Shown here: positions 7,479 through 16,229 of the stretch, in pieces
How the letters are laid out: every line of letters begins with the position of its first letter
How positions within the stretch are numbered: the first letter of the stretch is position 1
Made by a program: the position numbers and the translations under genes
The notes under the pieces: generated by a model
What the model was told of the DNA's origin: nothing
The model's database searches: none
Seen by the model: the letters and a program-made list of their open reading frames with translations, nothing else
NCBI RefSeq assembly: GCF_016862095.1
Contig: NZ_BOMH01000007.1
Location: forward strand, 248,001-312,000
Direction: 5' to 3'
DNA: 64,000 bases
Origin: Actinoplanes cyaneus
GTDB taxonomy: Bacteria > Actinomycetota > Actinomycetes > Mycobacteriales > Micromonosporaceae

Positions 7479-9293
7479 TCAGATCACGAGCCCATGGCCG
7501 TACGGGAAGAGCGGGTCCTTCGTGTCGTTCGGCACGTCCTCGCGGGAGGCCTCGACCGCGGCCATCGACGACGGCAGCTCGAACGGCAGCGTGCCGGTGG
7601 CGGGCGCCCGCCCGAACAGCACGTCCAGCAGGGCCACGTCGCTCACCCCGAACGTGCCCACCAGCGCGGCGGCCTTCCCGGCGAGCGGGGTGAGGACGGC
7701 CGGGCGGTCCAGCCAGACGTCGACGACGGTCGGCAGGGTGCCGGCGAGCTGGAGGACCGGGGCGAGTTCCTCGTCCGTCCAGGCGAGCCGGCCGGCGTGG
7801 AAGAACGCCTCGAAGCCGCCGCCGCGGGGTTCGTAGGGCGCGGCCCGCCGGACGATCGCGACGTCGGCGAGGGCCGGGTCGTCGGTGACCTTGGCGTAGT
7901 CGGCCGCCACCGCCGGCTCGACCCCGTCCAGGTAGACGGTGATCCCTTCGCCCAGCGGCAGCACCGGCCCCGCGGCGGAAGCCGAGCCTGCGTCGGAAGC
8001 CGAGCCTGCGGCGGAGGGCGAGTCTGCGGGGGAGGGGCGGTCGGTGAGGACGACGATCGAGCGGCGCTGCCCCTCCAGTCCCTCGGCGCGGAACGAAGGC
8101 CGGCCGGCGATCGTCTCGGCGGCGGCCGGGTCGACGAAGCGACGGTCGTCGAACAGCCCCAGACGGAACTTGTCGCGCAGGATCCGCCGGACCGAGACGT
8201 CGACGCGGGACTCGCTCAGGCGGCCGGAGGCGACCAGGTCGATGATCAGTTCCGGGCACTGCTCGCCGCCGAGCTGGTCCGCCCCCGCCTCGATGATCTT
8301 CAGGACGCGGGCGTGGCGGTCGAGGTGCTCGACGCCCCAGGCGCGGGCCGGCATCGGCGTGCCCATGATCTCCGCGTCGGTGACCAGGCCCCAGTCGGTG
8401 CAGACCACGCCGTCGAAGCCGTACCGCTGCCGCAGCAACCCCTCGATCACCTGCCGGTTGAAGCCGAAGCCGACCTCTTCATAGGTGGTGTCGACCGGCA
8501 TCCCGTAGTACGGCATGATCTGCGCCGCCCCGGCCGCGAACGCCGCCTCGAACGGCTTCAGGTGGTAGTCCCACATCCCGCCCGGGTAGACCTGCTCCCG
8601 CCCGTAGGCGAAGTGCGCGTCCTCACCGCCCTTCTGCGGGCCGGCGCCGGGGAAGTGCTTGACCATCGCGACCACGCTGTCCGGGCCGAGCGACGAACCT
8701 TGGAACCCTTGCACGTACGCCGTGATCAGCGCCGACACCACGTCGGCGTCGGAGCCGAGCGTGCCGCTGGTGCGCGCCCACCGCGGCTCGGTGGCCAGGT
8801 CGGCCATCGGGTGCAGGGCGACGCGGATGCCGGCCGCCAGGTACTCCTGCCGCGCGATGTCGGCGAAACGGCGTACCAACTCGGGGTCTTTGGTCGCTCC
8901 CAGACCGATCGGCTCGGGCCAGGCCGAGAACCCGCCGGCGGACGCCGAGGCGGCGGGGTTGTCGATCACGCCGTGGCGCGGGTCCGTGGCGACCGTGACC
9001 GGGATGCCGAGCCGGGTGTCCGCGGCGATCTCCTGGATCCGGTTGTGCCACTCGGCGATCTTCCGGGGCGTGACCGGGCCGAAGGTCAGGATGTTGAAGT
9101 GGTTCAGCCCGCCGTTCCGGATCAGGTCCTCGGTGGCCGGGATCATCGCGTCGCCGGCCGCGGGGGTGCCGTCCGGGTTGATCGCGGCCATCGTGTGGAA
9201 CATCAGTCCGGCCTTCTCGGCCAGGGTCATCCGGCCGAGCAGATCGGTGACCCGCTCCTCGATGGGGAGTTCAGGGTTCTGGTAGTCGTGCAT
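7479..9293 (-). CDS. Glycoside hydrolase family 3 protein
   Basis: This 604-residue GH3 enzyme lacks a signal peptide, so it acts in the cytosol on imported oligosaccharides. The N-terminal TIM-barrel carries KHFPG (212-216) and the nucleophile D300 in VVCTDWG; the C-terminal sandwich domain starts near 390. A short Ser/Ala/Gly linker (about 415-435, SAAGSASDAGSASAAG) comes from an 18-bp imperfect DNA repeat near 7975-8035. Substrate (beta-glucoside, xyloside or N-acetylglucosaminide) is not decided by sequence. It lies 19 bp behind the MFS transporter, so both form an uptake-and-cleavage operon, probably controlled by the divergent ROK gene. Confidence 0.88.
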   Translation of the reverse strand: MHDYQNPELPIEERVTDLLGRMTLAEKAGLMFHTMAAINPDGTPAAGDAMIPATEDLIRNGGLNHFNILTFGPVTPRKIAEWHNRIQEIAADTRLGIPVTVATDPRHGVIDNPAASASAGGFSAWPEPIGLGATKDPELVRRFADIARQEYLAAGIRVALHPMADLATEPRWARTSGTLGSDADVVSALITAYVQGFQGSSLGPDSVVAMVKHFPGAGPQKGGEDAHFAYGREQVYPGGMWDYHLKPFEAAFAAGAAQIMPYYGMPVDTTYEEVGFGFNRQVIEGLLRQRYGFDGVVCTDWGLVTDAEIMGTPMPARAWGVEHLDRHARVLKIIEAGADQLGGEQCPELIIDLVASGRLSESRVDVSVRRILRDKFRLGLFDDRRFVDPAAAETIAGRPSFRAEGLEGQRRSIVVLTDRPSPADSPSAAGSASDAGSASAAGPVLPLGEGITVYLDGVEPAVAADYAKVTDDPALADVAIVRRAAPYEPRGGGFEAFFHAGRLAWTDEELAPVLQLAGTLPTVVDVWLDRPAVLTPLAGKAAALVGTFGVSDVALLDVLFGRAPATGTLPFELPSSMAAVEASREDVPNDTKDPLFPYGHGLVI

Positions 9294-9312
9294 GTCTTGC
9301 TCCTTGACGATT

Positions 9313-10584
9313 TCAGCGAGCGCCGCGGACCATCTGGACCAGCAGGGAGCCGGCCACCGCGACGACCGCGCCGAGCAGGAAGAGCAGGGTGTAGTTCGAG
9401 CCGCCGGACCCGACCGCGAGGATCGGCGCGGCCAGGATCGGCACCAGCGACTGCGGCAGCGCGTTCGCGATGTTCAGCACGCCCATGTCCTTGGCGGCGT
9501 CGTCCGGGTTCGGCAGCACGTCGGTGGCGAGCGCCAGGTCGACAGCGAGGTAGACGCCCTCGCCGACGCCGAAGAGGCCGACCGCGACCAGGAAGAGCGG
9601 GAAGCTGTGCGCGAACGCGATGATCACCAGCGACGCGGCGACGACCAGGCCCGCGCCGAGCACGAAGGGCCTGCGCCGGCCGGTACGGTCGGAGAGCGTC
9701 CCGCCGAACGACGACCCGGCGACCAGGCCGACCGTGGTGATCAAGGTGGCCACCAGCACCCCGGTCGCGACGTTGTCGGTGGTGTACCCGAACCGGTCGA
9801 TCAGCAGGTAACTCTCGTACGTGGTGACAGCGGCCAGCCCCATCCAGATCAGGAACCGGCTGAGGATGTTCCAGGCGAAGTCCGGGTGGCGCCGCGGGCT
9901 GATGTAGAAGGTCCGCGCGAACTCCTTGACGCCGTACGGCGCGAAGTGTCCCTTCTCCGCCGGGCGGTCCTTGAGGATCGTCACGAGCAGCACGACCGTG
10001 GCGATCCCGATCAGCGCCGGGACCATGAACATCAGCAGCGCGTTGCCGGAGAGCGCCGCGGCGAGCGCGCTGCCGAGCAGGATCGCGACCGAGGTCATCA
10101 GGCCGAGGATGCCGCTCACCTTGCCGCGCTGCTGGGGCGGGATCTGGTCGGGCAGCAGCGCGGTCAGCGTGGCCAGGGTCGCGTTGATGCCGAGCTGCGC
10201 GAGCGCCCAGCCGGCGGTCAGCGTCGGGATGTTGCCGCCGAGCGAGACGATCAGCAGCCCGGCCGTGCCGACCAGCATGCCGCCGAGCAGCCAGGGGCGG
10301 CGGCGGCCGAGCCGCGACGTGGTCCGGTCGGACATCGCGCCGAAGAACGGGTTGCCGAGCAGCGCGAGGACCGCGCCGACCGAGAGCACCGTGCCGAGGG
10401 CCGCGGACTTGTCGTCCGGGGCGATCTGCGCGACCCGGATCGACATGCTGACGATGACCGGGGTGAGGATCGTCAGGTAGGCGCCGAGCATGGCGAGCGC
10501 CATGGCGACGATCAGCCTGGTGGGGGCGTTGGGCCGGTCGGACAGCACTGACGGCGTCGTCGGCCGGGATTCGACAGTGGTCAT
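9313..10584 (-). CDS. MFS sugar transporter, partner of the GH3 enzyme
   Basis: The 423-residue protein has 12 predicted helices. The loop FFGAMSDRTTSRLGRRRP after helix 2 and GTLSDRTGRRRP after helix 8 are the duplicated MFS motif A, and the RTTSRLGRRRPW form recalls sucrose/GPH-like sugar carriers. It would import a glycoside or disaccharide that the downstream GH3 enzyme cleaves. ATG 10584 follows GAGGTG at the right distance; a longer in-frame start has no ribosome site. The divergent double-ROK gene is the likely regulator. Confidence 0.84.
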   Translation of the reverse strand: MTTVESRPTTPSVLSDRPNAPTRLIVAMALAMLGAYLTILTPVIVSMSIRVAQIAPDDKSAALGTVLSVGAVLALLGNPFFGAMSDRTTSRLGRRRPWLLGGMLVGTAGLLIVSLGGNIPTLTAGWALAQLGINATLATLTALLPDQIPPQQRGKVSGILGLMTSVAILLGSALAAALSGNALLMFMVPALIGIATVVLLVTILKDRPAEKGHFAPYGVKEFARTFYISPRRHPDFAWNILSRFLIWMGLAAVTTYESYLLIDRFGYTTDNVATGVLVATLITTVGLVAGSSFGGTLSDRTGRRRPFVLGAGLVVAASLVIIAFAHSFPLFLVAVGLFGVGEGVYLAVDLALATDVLPNPDDAAKDMGVLNIANALPQSLVPILAAPILAVGSGGSNYTLLFLLGAVVAVAGSLLVQMVRGAR

Positions 10585-10765
10585 CGCACACCTCGGGACA
10601 CGAGTTATCGGGGGAGGCGGGGACCGGGCCGGCTTCCGGTTTGTTAACGCCTTGTTGTCGAAAGGTATCGCTGCGAACAACACCGAACTAGAGGTCACGA
10701 GGCTCGCTTACGCCGGTGAATTGCCTTTGTCGGCACTATCTCTGTCGCTTTTGAGCCTTTCCCGA

Positions 10766-10828
10766 GGTGATCGCGGTCACCGCGACGGCCCTATTACGCT
10801 CAAGTTCGGCAAAACCCCGGCGTAGTCT
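10766..10828 (+). promoter_or_regulatory. Promoter and inverted repeat ahead of the double-ROK gene
   Basis: GGTGA-N6-TCACC (10766-10781) is an inverted repeat, and TAGTCT (10823-10828) ends 6 nt before GTG 10835, suggesting a leaderless message. The rest of 10585-10765 is AT-richer than usual, with TTGTTAAC and GAACAAC elements near 10640-10685 that could be ROK operator parts; this is not resolved. Confidence 0.45.
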
Positions 10829-10834
10829 CGGGTG

Positions 10835-13069
10835 GTGGCCGGTCGTCGCGTTCACCTGGTCCGCCGGGATCTGATCTTCGCGGCGGTCCGCGAGGCCGGC
10901 CGGATCAGCCGCGCCGACCTCGCCAAGCGCACCGGCATGGCCCGGATGACCGTCACCGGCCTGGTCGCCGAGCTGCTCGAGGCCGGCCTGCTCGCCGAGA
11001 CCGACGCCACCCCGGACGGCAGCCGCCCGGGACGCCCCGCCCGCCTGCTCACGCTCGGCGAGCAGGCCGGTGTGGTGGTCGGCGCGATCGTCGGCGGCGA
11101 CGGCATCCGGATCGCGGTCGCCGACCTGGCCGGCCGGATCCTCGACGAGCGGCACCACCCTGGCAACGATCCGGCGGAGCTCGCCGAGCTGCTGAGCGCG
11201 TACGCCGGTGACCGGGTCTGGGCCACCGTCGTCGGGCTCTCCGCGGCGATCCTCGACGGGGTCGTGCAGCCCGGCACCGTGCTGCCCGGCTGGGCCGGTC
11301 GCGCCCCGGCCCGCGAGCTGTCCGAACGGCTCGGCCATCGGGTCACCGTCCGCAACGGCGCCGACCTGTGCGTCATCGGTGAAGCCGCGCACGGCGTGGC
11401 GGCCGGCCGGCGCGACGTCTGCTACCTGCGGGTCACCACCGGCATCGGGTGCGGGCTGATGCTCGGCGGGCACGTGCACCCGGGCGCCACCGGGGTGGCC
11501 GGCGAGCTCGGGCACGTGCAGGTGGACGAGACCGGGGCGCTCTGCCGCTGCGGGAACCGGGGCTGTTTGGAGACGATCGCGTCGACCCGGCAGATCCTGT
11601 CGTCGCTCGAGGTGGCGTATGGCGAGCCGCTGACCGCAGCGCGGGCCGTCGCGCTGTCCCACACCGACGCGGCCGTCGAACGGGTGCTGGCCGACGCCGG
11701 CCGGATGCTCGGGCGGGTGCTCGCCGACCTGGCCAACACGGTGAACCCGGAGCTGGTGGTGCTGGACGGGCCGCTCATCGAGGAGGACGGGCCGGTCCTG
11801 GCCGGGGTGCGGGAGGCGATGCGCCGCTACGCCCAGCCCGAGGTGGCGGCGACGACCGAGATCCGGATGACGGGGCTGACCGGGCGGGCCGGCCTGCTGG
11901 GCGCCGTGACGCTCGCGATGCGCGCGACGCCGGTGGCCCGCGGCGACCGGACGTTGCGCGAGATCCACGTCAAGGTCGGCCAGCACGAGCGGGCCGTCCG
12001 GCGTGAGGTGATCGTCGATCTGCTGCGGGCCCGCGGCGCGACCACCCGCAGCGACCTGGCCCGGATCACCAGACTGCCCCGGGCCGCGGTCACCGAGACG
12101 CTCACCGAGCTGACCCGCGACGGGGTGATCGAGTCCTGCCCGCCACCGGCCCGGTCCGGCCGGCCGTCGCCGTCGTTCCGGATGGCCGCCCCGCCCGGAG
12201 TCGTCCTCGGCATGTCCATGGACCTGGACGGCCTGCGCGCGATCCTCACCGACCGCGGTGGGAACCGCCTGGCCGACGGCTTCCGCCCGCTCGCGCCCGG
12301 CCTCGACGGGCGGGTGGTGATCCGGGCCGCCGCCGAGTACGCGGCCGAGCTGCTGGCCGGTCACGACAACCCAGCCGTGGCGCTCAGCGTCCCGTCCCCG
12401 GTCCACCCGGTCACCGGCGAGTTCGGCGCCCGCAGTGTTCTCCCGATGTTCTCCGGCTTCTCACCCGGCGAGCTGATCTCCGGGATGCTCGGCTGCCCGG
12501 TCGTCGTCGGCAACAACGCCCAGCTCGCGGCCCTCGCCGAGACCCGCCGGGGCGCGGCCCGCGGCGCACGTGACGTGCTTTACCTCAAGGCCGCGCAGTA
12601 CGTCGGCGCCGGCATCGTGGCCGGCGGCCGCTCGTACGGCGGCAGCATCGGCTACGCCGGCGAGATCGGCCATCTCACCGTCCGGGACATGGGACCGCTC
12701 TGCGTCTGCGGCCGGCGCGGCTGCCTCGGGGCGTTCCTGATGCCGTCCTACTTCGGGGCGCTGCTGGAGAGACCGACCGAGGAGCGGCTGATCGCGCTGG
12801 CCGCGGAGGGCCACGGGCCGGCCCGGCGGGCGCTGCTGGACGCCGGTCGCCTGATCGGGCGAACCGTCGCTGTCGTCTGCGACCTGCTCAACCCGGCCGT
12901 CGTCGTGGTCGGCGGGCGGTTCACCGAACCCGGCGACCAGGTGATCGAGGGCATCCGCGAGTCGTTGCGGCGGCACTGCGCGCCGAGCGCCGCGGCCGGC
13001 CTGACAGTGGTCCGGGCCCGGCTCGGCGTGGAGGCCGAAGCGCTCGGGGCGGTCGAGTCGTTGCTGTGA
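10835..13069 (+). CDS. Tandem double-ROK transcriptional regulator
   Basis: The protein has about 744 residues and two complete ROK-repressor modules. Module 1 has a winged helix at about 12-60 (ISRADLAKRTGMARMTVTGLV), a sugar-kinase fold at about 75-370, GELGH at about 223 and the zinc motif CRCGNRGC at about 237-244. Module 2 repeats this with HTH at about 387-437 (TTRSDLARITRLPRAAVTET), GEIGH at about 609 and CVCGRRGC at about 623-630. The catalytic Asp of ROK kinases is replaced (RNGADL in module 1, GNNAQL in module 2), as expected for sensors rather than kinases. Single ROK repressors are about 380-410 residues, so this is a fusion. It probably controls the divergent MFS-GH3 pair, sensing a sugar. 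An alternative start is GTG 10832. Confidence 0.9.
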   Translation: MAGRRVHLVRRDLIFAAVREAGRISRADLAKRTGMARMTVTGLVAELLEAGLLAETDATPDGSRPGRPARLLTLGEQAGVVVGAIVGGDGIRIAVADLAGRILDERHHPGNDPAELAELLSAYAGDRVWATVVGLSAAILDGVVQPGTVLPGWAGRAPARELSERLGHRVTVRNGADLCVIGEAAHGVAAGRRDVCYLRVTTGIGCGLMLGGHVHPGATGVAGELGHVQVDETGALCRCGNRGCLETIASTRQILSSLEVAYGEPLTAARAVALSHTDAAVERVLADAGRMLGRVLADLANTVNPELVVLDGPLIEEDGPVLAGVREAMRRYAQPEVAATTEIRMTGLTGRAGLLGAVTLAMRATPVARGDRTLREIHVKVGQHERAVRREVIVDLLRARGATTRSDLARITRLPRAAVTETLTELTRDGVIESCPPPARSGRPSPSFRMAAPPGVVLGMSMDLDGLRAILTDRGGNRLADGFRPLAPGLDGRVVIRAAAEYAAELLAGHDNPAVALSVPSPVHPVTGEFGARSVLPMFSGFSPGELISGMLGCPVVVGNNAQLAALAETRRGAARGARDVLYLKAAQYVGAGIVAGGRSYGGSIGYAGEIGHLTVRDMGPLCVCGRRGCLGAFLMPSYFGALLERPTEERLIALAAEGHGPARRALLDAGRLIGRTVAVVCDLLNPAVVVVGGRFTEPGDQVIEGIRESLRRHCAPSAAAGLTVVRARLGVEAEALGAVESLL

Positions 13070-13220
13070 AAGGGCCGCTTTCAGCAGCTGCCGGGACAGA
13101 GACTAGAGTTCGGCGTGCGGCCCGCCCCGGGCCCGGCAACGCTGCCGTGCAAGACGCTCCCGGGGGCTCTCACGGGCTATCTGCATCTCGCTACCCGCAA
13201 GGGGAAGGACGAGGAGAAAC

Positions 13221-14249
13221 ATGCGTATCGGCGTGCTCACCGGTGGCGGCGACTGCCCCGGTCTCAACGCGGTCATCCGTGCCGTGGTGCGCAAGGGCGT
13301 CACCGCTTACGGTCACGAGTTCGTCGGCTTCCGCGACGGCTGGAAGGGCCCGCTGGAGGGTCTGACGAAGCCGCTCGGCATCGCGGAGGTGCGTGGCATC
13401 CTGCCGCGCGGTGGCACGATCCTGGGCTCCTCGCGCACCAACCCCTTCAAGATCGAGGGTGGCGTCGAGAAGATCAAGGCCAACCTGGCCGAGCAGGGCG
13501 TCGACGCGCTCGTCGCGATCGGCGGCGAGGACACCCTCGGCGTCGCGACCAAGCTCAACGACCTGGGCGTCAACGTCGTCGGCGTGCCGAAGACGATCGA
13601 CAACGACCTCAACGCGACCGACTTCACCTTCGGTTTCGACACCGCGGTGAACATCGCGATGGAGGCCATCGACCGGCTGCACACCACCGCCGAGTCGCAC
13701 CACCGCACCCTGGTCGTCGAGGTCATGGGCCGCCACGCGGGCTGGATCGCGCTGCACGCCGGTCTCGCCGGTGGCGCCAACGTCATCCTGCTGCCGGAGC
13801 GCAAGTTCGACGTCGAGCAGGTCGCGACGTATGTGACCAAGCGCTTCCAGGTGGAGTACGCGCCGATCGTCGTCGTCGCCGAGGGCGCGCAGCCGCTCGA
13901 CGGCCAGATGGCGCTGGCCAGCCAGGAGCTGGACAGCTTCGGCCACGTCCGCCTCGGCGGCATCGGCCAGTGGCTGGCGCAGCAGCTGGAGGAGAAGACC
14001 GGCAAGGAGGCCCGCACGGTCGTCCTCGGTCACATCCAGCGCGGCGGCACCCCGACCGCGTTCGACCGGGTGCTCTCCACCCGCTTCGGCCTGCAGGCGA
14101 TCGACGCCGTGCACGAGGGCGACTTCGGCAAGATGATGGCGCTGCGCGGCACCGACATCGTCCGCGTCCCGCTGATCGAGGGCACCGGCGAGCTGAAGAC
14201 CGTTCCGCTGTCGCGGTACGAAGAGGCCGAGGTCTTCTTCGGTAACTGA
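13221..14249 (+). CDS. 6-phosphofructokinase with PPi-dependent signature
   Basis: This 342-residue group-III PFK starts MRIGVLTGGGDCPGLNAVI. The two phosphoryl-donor positions read D104 (GGEDTLG, 101-107) and K124 (PKTIDNDL, 123-130). ATP enzymes such as E. coli PfkA have Gly at both, whereas PPi-dependent enzymes, including that of Amycolatopsis methanolica as I recall it, have this Asp/Lys pair. The catalytic base is D127. The enzyme interconverts fructose-6-phosphate and fructose-1,6-bisphosphate and, if PPi-driven, is reversible. AAGGACGAGGAG precedes the ATG. A strong terminator follows. Confidence 0.88.
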   Translation: MRIGVLTGGGDCPGLNAVIRAVVRKGVTAYGHEFVGFRDGWKGPLEGLTKPLGIAEVRGILPRGGTILGSSRTNPFKIEGGVEKIKANLAEQGVDALVAIGGEDTLGVATKLNDLGVNVVGVPKTIDNDLNATDFTFGFDTAVNIAMEAIDRLHTTAESHHRTLVVEVMGRHAGWIALHAGLAGGANVILLPERKFDVEQVATYVTKRFQVEYAPIVVVAEGAQPLDGQMALASQELDSFGHVRLGGIGQWLAQQLEEKTGKEARTVVLGHIQRGGTPTAFDRVLSTRFGLQAIDAVHEGDFGKMMALRGTDIVRVPLIEGTGELKTVPLSRYEEAEVFFGN

Positions 14250-14261
14250 TCGTGTTGTGAT

Positions 14262-14290
14262 GAAGGCCGGCGTCCCTGACGCCGGCCTTC
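14262..14290 (+). terminator. Stem-loop terminator after the phosphofructokinase
   Basis: A 13-bp perfect stem (14262-14274 with 14278-14290) has a 3-nt loop and is followed by ATTCATT. It sits 12 bp behind the stop codon. Confidence 0.75.
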
Positions 14291-14317
14291 ATTCATTCCG
14301 CACCCGGGAGCACTACG

Positions 14318-15130
14318 TTGACCAAGCACACCGTCGCGATGCTCGGCACCGGCAAGATGGGCGAGGTCGTCCTGGCCGGCCTGCTCCGGTCCGGCTGGCC
14401 GGCCGACCGGGTCCTGGTCACCGCGCGGCGTCCGGCCCGGGGCGCCGAGCTGACCGAGAAGTACGGGGTTGCCGTCGTCACCAACGCCGAAGCCGTCGAA
14501 CGCGCCGGCATCCTCACGATCGCCACCAAACCGCAGGACGCGGGCACCCTGCTCGACCAGGTCGGCCCGTCACTGCCGTCCGGCAAGCTGGTCGTGTCGC
14601 TCTGCGCCGGCTTGCCGACCGGCTTCTTCGCCGCCCGGCTGCCCGAGGGCACCCCGGTGATCCGGGTCATGACCAACACCCCGGCCCTGGTCGACCAGGC
14701 GATGACGGCGATCTCCGCGGGCGCGCACGCCACGGAGGAGCACCTGGCCGTCGCCGAGGCGATGTTCACGCCGCTCGGCTCCACCGTCCGGGTCCCCGAG
14801 TCGCAGCAGGACGCGGTCACGGCGCTCTCCGGTTCCGGCCCGGCCTACTTCTACCTGCTGGTCGAGGCCATGATCGACGCCGGCGTCCTGCTCGGGCTGC
14901 CCCGCCAGGTCGCCCACGAGCTGATCGTGCAGACCGCCCTCGGCTCGGCCACGATGCTCCGCGACTCCGGCGAGCACCCGGTCAAGCTCCGCGAGGCCGT
15001 GACGTCCCCGGCCGGCACGACCATCTCGGCGATCCGGGAGCTGGAGAAGCACGGGGTTCGCGCGGCCATGCTGTCGGCCCTGGAGGCGGCGCGCGACCGG
15101 GCCCGGGAGATCGCCGCTCAGGCCATGTAA
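14318..15130 (+). CDS. proC: Pyrroline-5-carboxylate reductase
   Basis: The 270-residue enzyme makes the last step of proline synthesis, reducing pyrroline-5-carboxylate with NAD(P)H in the cytosol. The N-terminal Rossmann motif is MLGTGKMGEVVLAGL (about 8-22). The family signature near the C-terminus is present as LREAVTSPAGTTISAIRELE, with the ALSGSGPAYFYLL helix before it. The start is TTG 14318 (TKHTVAML), preceded by GGGAG. The gene stands alone between a terminator and the long inverted repeat at 15140. Confidence 0.94.
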   Translation: MTKHTVAMLGTGKMGEVVLAGLLRSGWPADRVLVTARRPARGAELTEKYGVAVVTNAEAVERAGILTIATKPQDAGTLLDQVGPSLPSGKLVVSLCAGLPTGFFAARLPEGTPVIRVMTNTPALVDQAMTAISAGAHATEEHLAVAEAMFTPLGSTVRVPESQQDAVTALSGSGPAYFYLLVEAMIDAGVLLGLPRQVAHELIVQTALGSATMLRDSGEHPVKLREAVTSPAGTTISAIRELEKHGVRAAMLSALEAARDRAREIAAQAM

Positions 15131-15243
15131 GAACACTCCCGCGTACGACATTCTCGGCGCCCGCTCTCAGGCGACACGACCCGGTCCCGCCCGTGTCCGC
15201 GCGAGCGGCCGGGTGGCTGGGCCGGCGCCGCGGCTCCCGCTCC

Positions 15244-15298
15244 CGGCTGGTCCTCATGGGCGTTATTCGTGCCTCATAACGCCCATGAGCACCAGCCG
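15244..15298. repeat. Palindromic repeat copy 2
   Basis: Arms 15244-15266 and 15276-15298 pair over 23 bp with one mismatch. The loop (15267-15275) is TCGTGCCTC, identical to copy 1, while the middle of the stem reads ATGGGCGTT in place of ACGGTTGTC and is matched on the other arm. Confidence 0.88.
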
Positions 15299-15347
15299 AA
15301 GCCCGTGACCCCGCGCCGCTTCCGCGAGTGGGCCGGTGCCTCGCGTG

Positions 15348-15400
15348 GGCTGGTTCTCACGGTTGTCATGAGGAACGAATGACGACCGTGAGGACCAGCC
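15348..15400. repeat. Palindromic repeat copy 3
   Basis: Arms 15348-15369 and 15379-15400 pair over 22 bp with two mismatches. The loop GAGGAACGA is the reverse-oriented family loop with one change. It lies opposite copy 2 inside the long inverted repeat. Confidence 0.85.
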
Positions 15401-15517
15401 GAGGGGTGAGTCGCGGCAGTGGCCCGGCCACGGGGGTGCTCGCGAGGGCACGGGCGGGGCTGGGTCGTGTCGCCTGAGAGCGGGCGCCGAGAATGTCGTA
15501 CGCGGGGATGGGCCTTT

Positions 15518-16195
15518 TCAGTACCAGATGGCTATGCGGGAGCCGTTGTCCTCCTCGGGCGGGGACGGGAACGACAACGCGGCGCCGGTGGCGACCCGGT
15601 GGGCGGTCCAGGCGACGGCCGCCGCGTCGAGGATGTCGTCGGGCGGGGCCTGACCGGCCGGGCCGAGCTGGTCGGGGAGGGTGATGCCGTTGCGGGCGAG
15701 GAGGTCGCGACGGCGGGACTGTCCGGTCCAGGTCTTCTTGGCCCAGGGCAGCGGCTCACCGGCCATGGTCCGGAAGCTGACCTCCGGGTGGGCCTCGAAG
15801 AGCAGGCCGGGGTGGCGTTCCCAGAGCGCGTTGGCCTCGAGCAGCTTGGGGCGCAACGCCCAGGACTGGCGGCTCAGGCCGGCGCCGGTCAGCTCGCGGC
15901 AGCGGCGGTTGGCGGCGGCGAAGTCCGATTCTGCCCAGACCGCGCGGGGCGGCACGCGGAAGACGCTGCTGCGGCGCGGGCCGAGCTGGTCGGCGGCGAG
16001 GGTGTCGGCGGCGCGCCAGCGGTCCGGCATCATGCCCAGCGGGATGTCGACGCCGATCACCGCGGCGCCGGAGCTGCCCGCGACGATCTCGTAGAGCGTC
16101 GAGGCGAGGACGGCCCGCCCGAAGGCGCCGTCGCGAAGTTCGACCCCGACCCAGCCGAGCGCGTACGCGTCGACCCCCATCACGTGAATGCTCAT
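15518..16195 (-). CDS. DUF429 family protein, RNase H-like fold
   Basis: This 225-residue DUF429 protein has the family N-terminus (HVMGVDAYALGWVGVEL), an internal acidic strand (AAVIGVDIPLGM) and the conserved VFRVPPRAVW and PEVSFRTM segments. The fold is predicted to be RNase H-like, with the two aspartates as possible metal ligands; no activity is established. It lies 34 bp downstream of the glutathione peroxidase gene on the same strand and may be its operon partner. Confidence 0.82.
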   Translation of the reverse strand: MSIHVMGVDAYALGWVGVELRDGAFGRAVLASTLYEIVAGSSGAAVIGVDIPLGMMPDRWRAADTLAADQLGPRRSSVFRVPPRAVWAESDFAAANRRCRELTGAGLSRQSWALRPKLLEANALWERHPGLLFEAHPEVSFRTMAGEPLPWAKKTWTGQSRRRDLLARNGITLPDQLGPAGQAPPDDILDAAAVAWTAHRVATGAALSFPSPPEEDNGSRIAIWY

Positions 16196-16229
16196 CGGAC
16201 TGTGCCCATGGATTCGCTCGCCAGCTCGC

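Larger units (their letters stand above)
15140..15504. repeat. 365-bp long inverted repeat with perfect 43-bp ends
   Basis: Bases 15140-15182 and 15462-15504 are perfect inverted repeats over 43 bp. Inward of these, the two arms stay recognisably homologous in inverted order for about 80 bp more. Each arm carries one palindromic-family hairpin (15244-15298 and 15348-15400). The element fills nearly all of the 387-bp gap between convergent proC and the DUF429 gene. No coding sequence or transposase is seen inside. Confidence 0.9.
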
